From positions 1 through 64,000 of the forward strand of contig MNYZ01000049.1 of NCBI GenBank assembly GCA_001873365.1: a stretch of DNA of 64,000 nt, given 5' to 3'. The number at the start of each line of letters is the position of its first letter. Position 1 is the first letter of the stretch. The notes beneath the pieces are model-generated. The model ran no database searches, had not been told where the DNA came from, and saw only the letters and a program-made list of their open reading frames with translations. The translations under genes were made by a program, and so were the position numbers. Shown here piece by piece: positions 19,445-32,043 of the stretch. This DNA comes from Oscillatoriales cyanobacterium CG2_30_40_61 (GTDB lineage Bacteria > Cyanobacteriota > Cyanobacteriia > Cyanobacteriales > Microcoleaceae).

Positions 19445-20827
19445 ATGTCTAATCTCATCACTCTCGGTCAGATTGCTCATATTCTAGCGATTAATTCCCC
19501 ATTTTACAGTAATTACACGGATTCTACAACCGTGATCACGATCACAACCGATACCCGCAGTATTAAACCTGGGGAGGTGTTTTTAGCGCTACAGGGGGAA
19601 CACTTTGATGGCCATAACTTTGTGGAACAGGCAATTAACCAGGGGGCGATTGCTGCGATTGTCACCACGGATTTTGCCCAAAATCACCCGGATTTACCGC
19701 TTTTACCCGTTCCTAGCCCTTTAAAAGCCTATCAACAGATTGCCCGATGGTGGCGGGATCAATTTCAGATTCCGATTATCGGGGTTACCGGGTCGGTAGG
19801 GAAAACCACAACTAAAGAATTAATTGCATCTGTACTCGCAACTCAAGGCAAAGTTTTAAAAACCCAAGCTAACTATAACAATGAAATTGGAGTTCCTAAA
19901 ACCCTATTACAACTCACGGCTGATCATGATTTTGCCGTCATAGAAATGGCCATGCGCGGCGCCGGACAAATTACCGAATTAACCCAAATTGCTCGACCCA
20001 CAATTGGGGTAATTACTAATGTGGGAACAGCTCATATTGGACTGTTGGGGTCAGAAGATGCGATCGCTTTGGCTAAATGTGAACTATTAGCAGAAATGCC
20101 GAAAACCAGTCTGGCGGTGTTAAATTATGATCAAGAACGTTTAATCAATACCGCCGCTAAAGTTTGGTCTGGAAATACTATTACCTATGGGTTAAAAGGG
20201 GGAGATCTGCGAGGAGAATTAATCGACGCCCAAACCTTGCGAGTCGAAGGAATAGATTTACCCTTACCCTTACTTGGGGCCCATAATGCCTCTAATTTCT
20301 TAGCAGCATTGGCCGTATTTCGGGGAATTTATGGCCCGCAAACCTCATACACGCCTTTTCAGCAACCAATGGTGGTACAGCTACCTGAAGGTCGGGCGAA
20401 ACGCTATGAATGGCCAGAAGATATTGTGATTTTAGATGAAACCTATAACGCCGGGTTGGAATCGATGTTGGCGGCCTTGCGGTTATTGGCCCAAACCCCG
20501 GGGAAACGCCGGATTGCGGTATTAGGGACGATGAAAGAGTTGGGAGAGCGATCGCTAGAATTCCATGAACAAGTGGGGCGCACGGTGCGGTCACTGAATT
20601 TGGACGGATTATTGATTTTAGCAGACTTTGACGCCGCCAATGCCTTAGCAACAGGGGCTGGCGGTGTTCCGTTGGTGTCAATAGTTGATGCCCAAACCTC
20701 CGATGCTCATGCTCAAATGGCCAAACAATTAAAAGCCTTAATCGAGTCCGGGGATCGGATTTTATTTAAAGCGTCCCATTCGGTGCAACTAAATCGGGTT
20801 GTAGAATTATTGGGATCGGATTTCTAA
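19445..20827 (+). CDS. murF: UDP-N-acetylmuramoyl-tripeptide--D-alanyl-D-alanine ligase MurF
   Basis: ITTDTRSIKPGEVFLALQGEHFDGHNF, GVTGSVGKTTTKELIA, ILDETYNAGLESMLAAL, VLGTMKELG. Confidence 0.95.
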   Translation: MSNLITLGQIAHILAINSPFYSNYTDSTTVITITTDTRSIKPGEVFLALQGEHFDGHNFVEQAINQGAIAAIVTTDFAQNHPDLPLLPVPSPLKAYQQIARWWRDQFQIPIIGVTGSVGKTTTKELIASVLATQGKVLKTQANYNNEIGVPKTLLQLTADHDFAVIEMAMRGAGQITELTQIARPTIGVITNVGTAHIGLLGSEDAIALAKCELLAEMPKTSLAVLNYDQERLINTAAKVWSGNTITYGLKGGDLRGELIDAQTLRVEGIDLPLPLLGAHNASNFLAALAVFRGIYGPQTSYTPFQQPMVVQLPEGRAKRYEWPEDIVILDETYNAGLESMLAALRLLAQTPGKRRIAVLGTMKELGERSLEFHEQVGRTVRSLNLDGLLILADFDAANALATGAGGVPLVSIVDAQTSDAHAQMAKQLKALIESGDRILFKASHSVQLNRVVELLGSDF

Positions 20828-20940
20828 TAGAATCAAAGGGTAGTCATGATCAGTGATCACGCTTGAGTGATACCCTGAAAGATGGCAATATTAAATTCTT
20901 CTAAAGCTTTCCGAGACAAATCGGAATCAACTTGTATTAA

Positions 20941-22404
<1,464 letters not shown>

Positions 22405-22413
22405 ATTTCACTT

Positions 22414-22451
22414 GTTGTTGGGCTTTAGCCCTCTTACCAAAGCCCAACAAC
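22414..22451 (+). terminator. Intercistronic hairpin between atpD and atpC (13-bp perfect arms, 12-nt loop)
   Basis: GTTGTTGGGCTTT (22414-22426) / AAAGCCCAACAAC (22439-22451), followed by tataattttt. Confidence 0.75.
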
Positions 22452-22493
22452 TATAATTTTTGATCTCGATAATATTTTATTAACTCTTGACAA

Positions 22494-22907
22494 ATGACAT
22501 TAACTGTGCGTGTAATCGCCCCGGATCGGACGGTCTGGGATGAACAAGCTGAAGAAGTGATTCTGCCAAGTATCACAGGTCAACTGGGTATCCTGACGGG
22601 TCACGCTCCCATGTTAACCGCCTTAGATACCGGAGTAATGCGGGTTCGGCTGAAAAATAAATGGACTCCCATTGCTGTAATGGGTGGATTTGCGGAAGTG
22701 GAAGCGAATGAAGTCATCATCTTGGTCAATGGTGCAGAGCGGGGTGACAGCATTAATTTAGAAGCAGCCCGTACCGCCTACGCCCAAGCTAAAGCTGATT
22801 TAGAAGCGACTGAAACCGGTGATTCTAAAAAAGCCAAAATCAAAGCGACCAAAGCTATTAAAAGAGCCAGAGCGCGGTTACAAGCGGCTGGTGGCGTGGT
22901 GGAATAA
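22494..22907 (+). CDS. atpC: F0F1 ATP synthase subunit epsilon
   Basis: [50 protein letters not shown]. Confidence 0.97.
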   Translation: MTLTVRVIAPDRTVWDEQAEEVILPSITGQLGILTGHAPMLTALDTGVMRVRLKNKWTPIAVMGGFAEVEANEVIILVNGAERGDSINLEAARTAYAQAKADLEATETGDSKKAKIKATKAIKRARARLQAAGGVVE

Positions 22908-23079
22908 CCCCCAACCAGACAAAAGGCAAGAAGACCAGGGAACAATAGCAGAAATTATTCAGGTTTAATGATTAGTTTCTAATGCTTTGACTTGTGTTTC
23001 TTGTCTTTTATATTTATATCTATATTTTCATTGTTAATGTTAGAAAACCTAAGACTTTTTCCATCATAATTTTATTCCT

Positions 23080-26000
23080 ATGGCAATTTTACATGGCAGT
23101 TGGTGCGTCACGCCGGATCAGTCATTTTTTCTTTGGGGAGAAACCTGGCGACGGCTCACGCCCGCTCTAAGTTCAGAAACAATTCTTTCCTATCCTTTTA
23201 CTTTAAACCATACGGAATTATTAACTCAACCCTTATTAAAAAATATAGGGTTATCGGAGGATTTTCCTAAACTATCCCCACAAATTATAGCGTTACCTAC
23301 GGATATTTCTGAATCTGGAGAAATCACTCCAATTTATTCTACTATAACTAATATTCCTAACTCCTATCTTTATCCTTGGGAAATTACAGGAATTTGTCTT
23401 AATCCTCAACAGGCATTTCAATTTTTACAATCTTTACCCCTAAATACCGCCATCACACCGGAGTCTAACTTAGGGGCAGATTTGCGGTTTTGGTCGCATA
23501 TTACCCGTTGGAGTTTAGATTTATTAGCCCGATCTAAATTTTTACCCGGATTCATTCAGGGATCTGATCAAACCGTTAAATCCCAATGGCAACCCCTACT
23601 TGATAGTGCCATTGATCAAACTCGATTATGGCGTTTTGCTCAACAAATGCCAACGGTTTGCCGCCTGAATCAAGGATTAATAGAAAATCATTACCTATCC
23701 GTGGATTTTCCCCAATCTGCCCAGGATATTATTATTGACTTTTTAACCGTAATCATTGATCAACAAGTTAGGAATATAGCTCAATCAGTTGATCAAAAAG
23801 TGATTGGATCATTTCCTCTTTTGCAAACTTGGTTACAAAGTTTAAGTAGCCAAGAAAATATAATTAAGGCGGAATCAGCCGAGATAGAATCCCTAGAAAC
23901 TATTGTCAAAAATTGGACTTCTCCCCTACAATTTTCCCTATCTGAATTTAATTTATTTTCTACCGCCTTTCGTTTACATCCCCCCACAGAATATCATCCA
24001 AATTGGCAATTAGAATATTGTTTACAAGCGATTGATGAACCTGAATTTATTGTTAATACTAATATTATTTGGAATCATCCCGTAGAGTCATTTTCCTATC
24101 GAGGAAGAACCATTAAACATCCCCAGGAAACCCTATTAAAAGGCCTAGGACTGGCTTCAAAACTCTATCCGGTACTCGAAACCAGTTTACAACAAACTCG
24201 TCCCCAAGGCTGTAGTTTAAATCCCTTACAGGCCTATGAATTTCTGAAAAGCTATGCTTGGCGTTTTACAGATAGTGGTTTAGGGGTAATTTTACCTCCA
24301 AGTTTAGCTAATCGAGAGGGGTGGGCGAGTCGATTAGGATTAAGTATAAAAGCAGAAACTCCTCAATTAAAAACTAATGAACGTTTAGGATTAAAAAGTT
24401 TATTAAACTTTAAATGGCAGTTATCAATTGGGGGTCAAACCATGACCAAAGCAGAATTTGATCGTTTAGTTGCTAAGGAAAGTCCCTTAGTCGAAATTAA
24501 TGGGGAATGGGTGGAGTTACGGGAATCGGATATTAGATCAGCAAAACTATTTTTTAGTCAACGAAAAGATGAAATGACTCTCTCCTTAGAAGATGCGTTA
24601 AGGTTATCAATGGGGGATACTCAAATGATTGAAAAATTACCCGTTGTTAACTTTGAAGCGGGAGGAAAATTACAGGAATTATTAAATACTTTAACTAATA
24701 ATCGTAACTTAGAACCGATTGCCAATCCTAAGAATTTTCAAGGTGAATTACGACCCTATCAGGCTAGGGGTGCAGGTTGGTTATCTTTCTTGGAACAATG
24801 GGGTTTGGGAGCGTGTTTAGCTGATGATATGGGCTTGGGAAAAACCATAGAATTTATTGCTTTTTTATTGCATTTAAAAGAAAACAATAATTTAGAAAAT
24901 CCGGTTTTGTTAGTTTGTCCAACTTCAGTTTTAGGTAATTGGGAACGGGAAGTTAAAAAGTTTAGTCCCACCCTAAAATTTATCGTTCATCATGGGGATA
25001 AACGCGCCAAAGGTAAAAATTTTGCTAAGGCTATTCAAGAGCAAAATTTAGTGATTACCAGCTATCCTTTAACCTTCCGAGATCAGCAAGAATTGCAAGG
25101 AGTAACTTGGCAAGGTTTGGTATTAGATGAAGCTCAAAATATTAAAAACCCCGATGCGAAACAATCCAAAACTATTAGAAATATTAACGCTGCTTTTAAA
25201 ATCGCTTTAACCGGAACTCCTGTGGAAAATCGGTTATCGGAATTGTGGTCTATTATGGATTTTTTGAATCCCGGTTATTTAGGACAACGGCTATTTTTTC
25301 AACGACGGTTTGCAATTCCAATTGAAAAATATGGGGATACGGACTCTTTAAATATTTTGCGATCGCTAGTACAACCTTTTATTTTACGTCGCCTCAAAAC
25401 CGATAAGGATATTATTCAAGATTTACCCGAAAAACAGGAAAATATAGTATTTTGTCCTTTAACAACGGAACAAGCAAGCCTTTATCAAAAAATTGTCGAT
25501 GACTCCTTAGAAAAAATTGATGATGCGGACGGAATTCAACGCCGAGGAATGATTTTAGCTTTATTAGTCAAACTTAAACAGGTTTGTAATCATCCAGTTT
25601 TAATCGAAGCTAAAGTTAAAAATAGTAAAAAATCAGAATTAATTAAAACTCAATATTCTGGTAAATTACAACGTTTAACAGAAATGTTAGATGAGGTTTT
25701 AGCAGAAGGCGATCAGGCTTTAATTTTTACTCAATTCGCCGAATGGGGGAAAGTATTACAACCCTATTTAGAACAGTATTTCAACCGAGAAATATTATTT
25801 TTATATGGGAGTACCTCTAAAAATAAACGAGAAGAAATGATTGACCGGTTTCAAAATGATCCCCAGGCTCCCCCGATTATGATATTATCCTTAAAAGCCG
25901 GAGGAGTCGGTTTAAATTTAACCCGGGCTAATCATGTATTTCACTTCGACCGATGGTGGAACCCCGCAGTGGAAAATCAAGCCACGGATCGAGTATTTAG

Positions 26001-26214
26001 AATTGGTCAAACCCGTAATGTACAAGTGCATAAATTTGTCTGTACGGGAACTTTAGAAGAAAAAATTCATGATTTAATTGAAAGTAAAAAAGCCTTAGCG
26101 GAACAAGTGGTGAGTGCGGGAGAAGATTGGTTAACCAATTTAGATACGGATCAACTCAGAACTCTATTAATATTAGATAGAAACTCAATTATTGACGAAG
26201 AAATCCCGTTGTAG
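23080..26214 (+). CDS. SNF2-family DEAD/DEAH helicase
   Basis: LRPYQARGAGWLSFLEQWGLGACLADDMGLGKTIEFIAFLLHL, LDEAQNIKNP, ILSLKAGGVGLNLTRANHVFHFDRWWNPAVENQATDRVFRIGQ. Confidence 0.97.
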   Translation: MAILHGSWCVTPDQSFFLWGETWRRLTPALSSETILSYPFTLNHTELLTQPLLKNIGLSEDFPKLSPQIIALPTDISESGEITPIYSTITNIPNSYLYPWEITGICLNPQQAFQFLQSLPLNTAITPESNLGADLRFWSHITRWSLDLLARSKFLPGFIQGSDQTVKSQWQPLLDSAIDQTRLWRFAQQMPTVCRLNQGLIENHYLSVDFPQSAQDIIIDFLTVIIDQQVRNIAQSVDQKVIGSFPLLQTWLQSLSSQENIIKAESAEIESLETIVKNWTSPLQFSLSEFNLFSTAFRLHPPTEYHPNWQLEYCLQAIDEPEFIVNTNIIWNHPVESFSYRGRTIKHPQETLLKGLGLASKLYPVLETSLQQTRPQGCSLNPLQAYEFLKSYAWRFTDSGLGVILPPSLANREGWASRLGLSIKAETPQLKTNERLGLKSLLNFKWQLSIGGQTMTKAEFDRLVAKESPLVEINGEWVELRESDIRSAKLFFSQRKDEMTLSLEDALRLSMGDTQMIEKLPVVNFEAGGKLQELLNTLTNNRNLEPIANPKNFQGELRPYQARGAGWLSFLEQWGLGACLADDMGLGKTIEFIAFLLHLKENNNLENPVLLVCPTSVLGNWEREVKKFSPTLKFIVHHGDKRAKGKNFAKAIQEQNLVITSYPLTFRDQQELQGVTWQGLVLDEAQNIKNPDAKQSKTIRNINAAFKIALTGTPVENRLSELWSIMDFLNPGYLGQRLFFQRRFAIPIEKYGDTDSLNILRSLVQPFILRRLKTDKDIIQDLPEKQENIVFCPLTTEQASLYQKIVDDSLEKIDDADGIQRRGMILALLVKLKQVCNHPVLIEAKVKNSKKSELIKTQYSGKLQRLTEMLDEVLAEGDQALIFTQFAEWGKVLQPYLEQYFNREILFLYGSTSKNKREEMIDRFQNDPQAPPIMILSLKAGGVGLNLTRANHVFHFDRWWNPAVENQATDRVFRIGQTRNVQVHKFVCTGTLEEKIHDLIESKKALAEQVVSAGEDWLTNLDTDQLRTLLILDRNSIIDEEIPL

Positions 26215-26266
26215 CGCTTAAGCGCATCTTATCTTATAACAATTATGTGCGTTAAAGCGCAACAAC
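26208..26266. repeat. Imperfect hairpin overlapping the SNF2 stop codon
   Basis: gttgtagcgcttaagcgcat ... atgtgcgttaaagcgcaacaac, imperfectly complementary; resembles the atpD/atpC hairpin outer arms. Confidence 0.65.
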
Positions 26267-26281
26267 TAGAAGGAGGATAAA

Positions 26282-27106
26282 ATGAGTCAGGAATGGTGGT
26301 CACAACAATGGTTAGATTTATTAGACAAATATCGGTTCAAAAAACGCTTGGAACGGGCTAGAAATTACGCTAGAGAAGGGAATGTTTTAAAGATTGAATT
26401 TAAAGATCAAAAAGTTTTAGCTCAGGTGCAGGGGACTCAAATCGAACCTTACAGCATTTCGCTTTGGCTAGATATATTTAGTGATGAAGAATGGAATTAT
26501 ATTATCGCAACCCTGTCGCAACGGGCAATTTTTAGTGCTAAATTATTAGCCGGAGAAATGCCGCCAGATATTGAGGATGTGTTTGCGGCTAATGGGTTAA
26601 GATTATTTCCTTTTTCCTTGGATAATGTTCATTCTGAATGTAGTTGTCCAGATCAAGCTAATCCCTGTAAACATATTGCTGCGGTCTATTATTTGTTAGG
26701 CGATCGCTTTAGTGAAGATCCTTTTGTTTTATTTCAACTCCGGGGAAAAAGTGCCGAACAAATTATTACCGCCTTACGACAACTGCGAGGTCAAAGTGAG
26801 GATAAAATCAATGTTTCTACCCCAGAAGAAATTATGGTAAAATCCAATCCTCATGCTCTGAAACTTGAGCAATTTTGGAATTATACTCAACAGTTAGATT
26901 CGGCTTTAGTCGTGATTATACCGCCGCCAAGTAGTGAAACGGTACTCGATGTTTTAGGGGAAATTCCCTTAGCATCAGTAGGGATTAAATCTACAAATCG
27001 TTCTGTTCTTTCCGACACAGATAATGTGATGAAATATTTAGAAACAGTCTACAAAAATGTCAGTCAGCAAGCCGTTTTAGTTGCCCTGAATCGGGAAGAA
27101 AATTAA
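26282..27106 (+). CDS. SWIM zinc-finger domain protein
   Basis: CSCPDQANPCKHIAAVYYLLG (CxCxnCxH) motif; directly downstream of the SNF2 helicase. Confidence 0.92.
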   Translation: MSQEWWSQQWLDLLDKYRFKKRLERARNYAREGNVLKIEFKDQKVLAQVQGTQIEPYSISLWLDIFSDEEWNYIIATLSQRAIFSAKLLAGEMPPDIEDVFAANGLRLFPFSLDNVHSECSCPDQANPCKHIAAVYYLLGDRFSEDPFVLFQLRGKSAEQIITALRQLRGQSEDKINVSTPEEIMVKSNPHALKLEQFWNYTQQLDSALVVIIPPPSSETVLDVLGEIPLASVGIKSTNRSVLSDTDNVMKYLETVYKNVSQQAVLVALNREEN

Positions 27107-27115
27107 TTAAATAAT

Positions 27116-27778
27116 TCAGAAAATATTATGTTCTATGTTCCGTACCAAAATATTCTCAATAGCATTCATTAGTTCAGAAGGATGAACAATTAAAATATCT
27201 GGTTTCTGTTGGGCTAAAATCTCGGCTGAATTATATCCCCAACTGACCGCAATACTTTTAACATGGGATTGTTGGGCTGCATTAATATCTCTAGTTTCAT
27301 CTCCAATATAAATCGCTTGCTGGGGTTGGATTTTTTCTTTATATAATAATTGATTAATAATTTTATGTTTTCCAAATAGACTAATTCCTGAATATATCCC
27401 TTTAAAACACTTGACTAAATCATAACGGGATAAAATTGTAGTCACATTCATTTTAGAGTTAGAAGTTACAATATAAAGACTATAATTTTGCTGGTGTAAT
27501 TGTCGCAAAGTCTCGGGAATTGTGGGGAATAAATTAATCTGTTGTAAATCATGATTTAATTCATAAATGACTCTTCGGACTAAAAAAGGGAGTTTGAATA
27601 GAGAAATCCCTGATTCTTGAATAATCTCCCAAGAACTTAAATTTTGAATTTGACTCAGGGTTTCCGGGCTAGTCGGAGCATAACCAAACTCATCAGATAA
27701 GCGATTAGAAATTCTGACCACGGCGTTTAAGGTATCGGCCAAAGTCCCGTCAAAGTCGAAAATAATGGTTTTATTCAT
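27116..27778 (-). CDS. HAD-superfamily hydrolase (phosphoglycolate phosphatase-like); ORF track start 27823, likely start MNKTIIFDFDGTLAD
   Basis: FDFDGTLADTLNAV, YIVTSNSKMN, IYIGDETRDINAA. Confidence 0.92.
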   Translation of the reverse strand: MNKTIIFDFDGTLADTLNAVVRISNRLSDEFGYAPTSPETLSQIQNLSSWEIIQESGISLFKLPFLVRRVIYELNHDLQQINLFPTIPETLRQLHQQNYSLYIVTSNSKMNVTTILSRYDLVKCFKGIYSGISLFGKHKIINQLLYKEKIQPQQAIYIGDETRDINAAQQSHVKSIAVSWGYNSAEILAQQKPDILIVHPSELMNAIENILVRNIEHNIF

Positions 27779-28130
27779 GGGAGGGAATGGGGAATGGGGG
27801 AAAATCAACCTCCGTATTTTCAAGGAGATACTCCCAGGACTAGGATCTCAGGAAAAGTGACCTAAAACAGAAAAAATACTCAATTGTCCTGAGCAATATC
27901 GAATTTAGCCCAAGATAATGTCCAAATTTGAGCCGAATTTATTCTGCATAACCTTTATATAATCATGCTTTTAGCTAATCCTCCTGATTGTAGATCAGAC
28001 TTACGGTTTCTGGGTGATATATTGTGGTGCTTGTTTCTAAAATCCGTGATCTTACGGAGATTCAAACTCGATAAAAATAACAATATTATTTTTTAACTAA
28101 ACCCAGATTTTTTATAATTCCTATGGTGGT

Positions 28131-28158
28131 ATATATAGGGTCTTTCCTCCCTATATAT
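28131..28158. promoter_or_regulatory. Hairpin ATATATAGGG-8 nt-CCCTATATAT upstream of the PEP-CTERM gene
   Basis: 10-bp perfect inverted repeat, 28131-28140 / 28149-28158. Confidence 0.55.
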
Positions 28159-28396
28159 GGGGAATTTAGTCAATTCTTTAAATAAAGATACAACTCTATA
28201 AAGGTTATGTAAAACTTTCCTAAATTTTCATCAATGGCGGTGACAAACCAATAAAGTTTGCTATTGTAGTTATTAACAGCTTGTATGTAATCACTCTGGT
28301 TACTGAGACGTCCCACTCTAAGGAGACACTCAAGAAAACAGAGTTATAAGTTCAGGGCCACAGTAACCAGCAGGATATTCACACATAGGAGTCCAA

Positions 28397-29164
28397 ATGA
28401 AAACCAAATTTTTTACAACCTTAATCTCAACCTTAGCTTTGACAGGGATTTGTGCCACATCAGCCCAAGCCTTTACCTTCAAAACTAACTTTTCCACAAC
28501 AGATACCAACAAGTGGAAAAGCGACATCTTTTTAAATTCCGTCGAAATTGGGAGCAAAACCTATACTGATTTCTCCTTGGTTAAAGATGTTAATATCATC
28601 CAGAATGATTTGTGGACTGGTGGCAATACAGGCGGTGCCAGTAGTGATAGAGGGGATAATGCTTCTGGAGTCAAAGCAGAAAAACCCACCGCAAGTAATT
28701 TAGCAGCTTCTCTGGGTAATCTGAATCTCAGCAATATTGTTGATACGGAAGATAACGGCAAATTTACCCTAGACCTGTTTTTTGCTAAACCTGTAGATAG
28801 TTTCCTGTTCTTTGAACGGGGTATGAATAGTAAACTACAAGTTCAAGCTCTACTCGCAGATGGTTCAATGGGGAAATCCCTTTTATTGGATTCGTCTAAA
28901 TCGCAACAAGCGGGCTATAACCTGAATACGACAGAAATTAGTGGCGCTCAAAAAGTTGGGTCTTTAGGAGTCAATTTGTTTGACTTGGGTGTGGAAGATG
29001 CTTCCTTGTTTAAAGGTCTACGGTTAGTCAGCCAATCAAATTATGTTGGCCCTGACTTTAAAGTGGTGGGTGTTAATGTGGCTGTTCCTGAACCTGCGAC
29101 TGTTTTAGGATTAGGTTTAGTCGGTGCTGCTTTAGCTGTTTCTCGCCGCAAAAAAGCTCAATAA
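28397..29164 (+). CDS. Secreted PEP-CTERM sorting domain protein
   Basis: N-terminal signal peptide (MKTKFFTTLISTLALTGICATSAQA) and C-terminal VPEPATVLGLGLVGAALAVSRRKKAQ. Confidence 0.95.
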   Translation: MKTKFFTTLISTLALTGICATSAQAFTFKTNFSTTDTNKWKSDIFLNSVEIGSKTYTDFSLVKDVNIIQNDLWTGGNTGGASSDRGDNASGVKAEKPTASNLAASLGNLNLSNIVDTEDNGKFTLDLFFAKPVDSFLFFERGMNSKLQVQALLADGSMGKSLLLDSSKSQQAGYNLNTTEISGAQKVGSLGVNLFDLGVEDASLFKGLRLVSQSNYVGPDFKVVGVNVAVPEPATVLGLGLVGAALAVSRRKKAQ

Positions 29165-29184
29165 GAGTCTTTCTCTACAACTTT

Positions 29185-29235
29185 AAAATCCTTCCGCCCT
29201 GTGAACGTTAATCATTCATGGGGGGGAAGGATTTT
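29185..29235 (+). terminator. Intrinsic terminator after the PEP-CTERM gene
   Basis: AAAATCCTTCC (29185-29195) / GGAAGGATTTT (29225-29235), followed by attattta. Confidence 0.75.
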
Positions 29236-29240
29236 ATTAT

Positions 29241-29510
29241 TTAATAAACTTGAATCCACGCTTTAACGTCATATTCTGTCCAAATCCCATTTTGCCAATA
29301 GGGGTCAGACTCAATTAACTGACGCACGGTTGCTTCATCCTCCGCTTCATAAATCCCAAATATTTTAGTAACATCCTGAGTCGGCCCAATAGTTAATAAA
29401 ACTCCCGATTCTTTCTGTTGTTTTAATCCTTCTAAATGTTCCGCCCGATAGGGTTCTCGTTTCTCCAGAACGTTCTCACAATAGGTTCCGAACATGACAT
29501 ATTTTGGCAT
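29241..29510 (-). CDS. YciI-like family protein
   Basis: YRAEHLEGLKQQKESGVLLTIGP ... DPYWQNGIWTEYDVKAWIQVY. Confidence 0.85.
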   Translation of the reverse strand: MPKYVMFGTYCENVLEKREPYRAEHLEGLKQQKESGVLLTIGPTQDVTKIFGIYEAEDEATVRQLIESDPYWQNGIWTEYDVKAWIQVY

Positions 29511-29547
29511 AATTGTTACTGATTGATTGTTGATTGTTGACTAATAT

Positions 29548-32043
29548 CTAACTTCTGAGACTGACGTTAAATTGTTTAACTAAAGCATCTCGGACTTTTT
29601 GTTGGAAAGGGTCAATATCGGTATCGGTTAAAGTGCGATCGCTCACCCGATAAACTAAACGAAATGCCAAACTGCGCTGACCTTCAGGTACATTTTTCCC
29701 CCGATATTCGTCGAAAACTTCCACCGACTCTAATAAATTCCCGGCGGCTTTGGTAATACAGCGTTGAATGTCGGCCACAGGGATCTCGACGGGGACGAAA
29801 AAGGCTATATCGCGATCGGAAACTGGGAAAGTCGAAAAAGCTTTGAATTTACGAACTAAATTAGAGGGGCGATTCATCCCTTCTAATAATACCGATAACT
29901 GGAATTCAAAGGCATAAACTTGATTCGGTAAATCCTGTTTTTGGCAGAGTTGCGGATGCAATTGTCCGAAAATTCCTAACCGTTTTCCCTGTAACCATAG
30001 GGAAGCGGTGCGTCCGGGGTGTAACAATTCTATAGTAGATTCTGGTTTATATTCAACGGTTAAATTTAAGCGTTGAAATACCGCTTCTAAAATCCCTTTA
30101 GCTTCAAACCAGGTTAGGGGTTGGTCTTGACCACTTCTAACCCAACGCCCAAAACTGCGATCGCCTCCCATAATACCAGCCACGGCATCTTGTTCTTTGT
30201 ATTCATCCCCTTGTTTCCAGAAAATTCTGCCGATTTCAAAGCCATTTAACGGCCCATTTCCATTTTCTAAATTATAAACAAAGGCATCAATTAATCCGGT
30301 TAACATTTCGGTGCGTAAAGCCGAATATTCCACAAACAAAGGATTATCTAAAACAACTTGATTATCCCCTTGGGTTTTGACTAAGGAATAGTGCATTAAT
30401 TCCGTTAATCCTTCCCCGCGAAATGCTGCCCGAATTTGTCGCGTTGCCACCTGTTCTAATGGTAGATAACCCGATACTCCTTGACGGGGTAAGGTGTCAC
30501 GGAATTGATCATATCCGTAGAGACGAGCTACTTCTTCAATTAAGTCAATTTCTCGTTCTAAATCTCGATAACGATAGGGAGGAACTGTGACTTGCCAAAC
30601 CACAGAATTATTCTGAGAATCCGTAAGGGCGGGTTCTGTTTTATCTTTGCTAATTACCGGAATCTGGATTAACCCGCCCCTACATTTACAACCTAAAGCA
30701 GTGAGAATTTTTTCTACTTCTTCCGGTAATAAATAAGGAGATTCAGTTCGTTTAAGTTGTCCTAAAATGGCATTAATTCGATCTAACCTTAATAGAATTT
30801 CAGGAGTCTGAATTTCTCGGGAACTGCGATCGCTTTCTTGACGAGTTGGAGTGCCGGAAGCCAACTCTTTTAACAATAAAATTGCCCGCCGACAAGCTAA
30901 TTCTAATTCCGCCTGATTTACCCCCCGTTCATAACGGGTAGAAGACTCACTGCGTAGACCTTGCGCCCGGGCAGAACGACGAATATTAATCGGAGAAAAT
31001 AGGGCAGCTTCTAACAATATATTTTGAGTTCCGGCAAAAACTTCTGTTTCTTCACCTCCCATAACTCCAGCTAAAGCCACCGGATAATCATTAGCCGTGA
31101 TTAACAGATTTTGCTCTTGTAATTTCCGAGTTTGACCATCTAAGGTTTTGATCGATTCATCGGATTTAGCAAACCGCACACCTACGGTTAAATCTTGAGA
31201 GGAAGTTACCTGTTTTAGACGATCTAAATCAAAAGCATGAAGCGGTTGTCCCCATTCCAATAAAATATAATTGGTGACATCCACCACATTATTAATTGGA
31301 CGCACTCCCGCCGCCTGTAAACGTCGTTGTAACCAATCGGGAGAAGGGGCAATTTTCACCCCTTTAATAATTGTGCCAATATAGATCGGACAAGCGGTTT
31401 TATCAGCAATTTTAATCCCTAAAGATTCAGATTGATTCGGCTGTTCAATTAACAACTCTGGCGGTTGAGGAATTCTTAAATTTGCCCCGGTCAAAGCCGC
31501 AATTTCCCGGGCAATTCCCACCATACTTAAACCATCGGCGCGGTTAGCCGTTGCGGTGACATCTAAAATGACATCATCTAACCCTAATAGGGGTCTAATA
31601 TCACTGCCTAACGCTGGATTTTCCAGGTTAAAACTGTGGATTCCCGAGGATTCTTTTTCTAATCCCAATTCAGCTAAAGAACAAATCATTCCCTCGGAGG
31701 AAACACCCCGCAATTTAGTTTTTTTCAGGGTTAAATTAATTTTAGGTAGATGGGTTCCCAAAACCGCCACCGCCACCACCATTCCCGATGCCGCATTCGG
31801 TGCGCCACAGACAATATTTAGGGGCTCAGACCCCCCAATATCCACTTGACAAACCCTTAATTTATCCGCATTGGGGTGTGGTTCGGCTTGGACAATTTTT
31901 CCCAGGACAACCCCATCAGCCCAGGAACCTAAATCCTCAATATCTTCTACTTCAAACCCCGCCACTGTTAGGGTTTCCGCCAACTCTTGGGGGGTGATTT
32001 CGATATCTACCAGTTCTCGCAACCAATTTAGAGAAATACGCAT
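29548..32043 (-). CDS. pheT: Phenylalanine--tRNA ligase subunit beta
   Basis: [14 protein letters not shown], tRNA-binding domain, [33 protein letters not shown]-terminal anticodon-binding FDX-ACB domain. Confidence 0.98.
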   Translation of the reverse strand: MRISLNWLRELVDIEITPQELAETLTVAGFEVEDIEDLGSWADGVVLGKIVQAEPHPNADKLRVCQVDIGGSEPLNIVCGAPNAASGMVVAVAVLGTHLPKINLTLKKTKLRGVSSEGMICSLAELGLEKESSGIHSFNLENPALGSDIRPLLGLDDVILDVTATANRADGLSMVGIAREIAALTGANLRIPQPPELLIEQPNQSESLGIKIADKTACPIYIGTIIKGVKIAPSPDWLQRRLQAAGVRPINNVVDVTNYILLEWGQPLHAFDLDRLKQVTSSQDLTVGVRFAKSDESIKTLDGQTRKLQEQNLLITANDYPVALAGVMGGEETEVFAGTQNILLEAALFSPINIRRSARAQGLRSESSTRYERGVNQAELELACRRAILLLKELASGTPTRQESDRSSREIQTPEILLRLDRINAILGQLKRTESPYLLPEEVEKILTALGCKCRGGLIQIPVISKDKTEPALTDSQNNSVVWQVTVPPYRYRDLEREIDLIEEVARLYGYDQFRDTLPRQGVSGYLPLEQVATRQIRAAFRGEGLTELMHYSLVKTQGDNQVVLDNPLFVEYSALRTEMLTGLIDAFVYNLENGNGPLNGFEIGRIFWKQGDEYKEQDAVAGIMGGDRSFGRWVRSGQDQPLTWFEAKGILEAVFQRLNLTVEYKPESTIELLHPGRTASLWLQGKRLGIFGQLHPQLCQKQDLPNQVYAFEFQLSVLLEGMNRPSNLVRKFKAFSTFPVSDRDIAFFVPVEIPVADIQRCITKAAGNLLESVEVFDEYRGKNVPEGQRSLAFRLVYRVSDRTLTDTDIDPFQQKVRDALVKQFNVSLRS

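Noticed and set aside
20292-20681. 129-aa minus-strand ORF inside murF
   Set aside because: Fully antisense to a well supported gene, with low-complexity composition; a shadow ORF.
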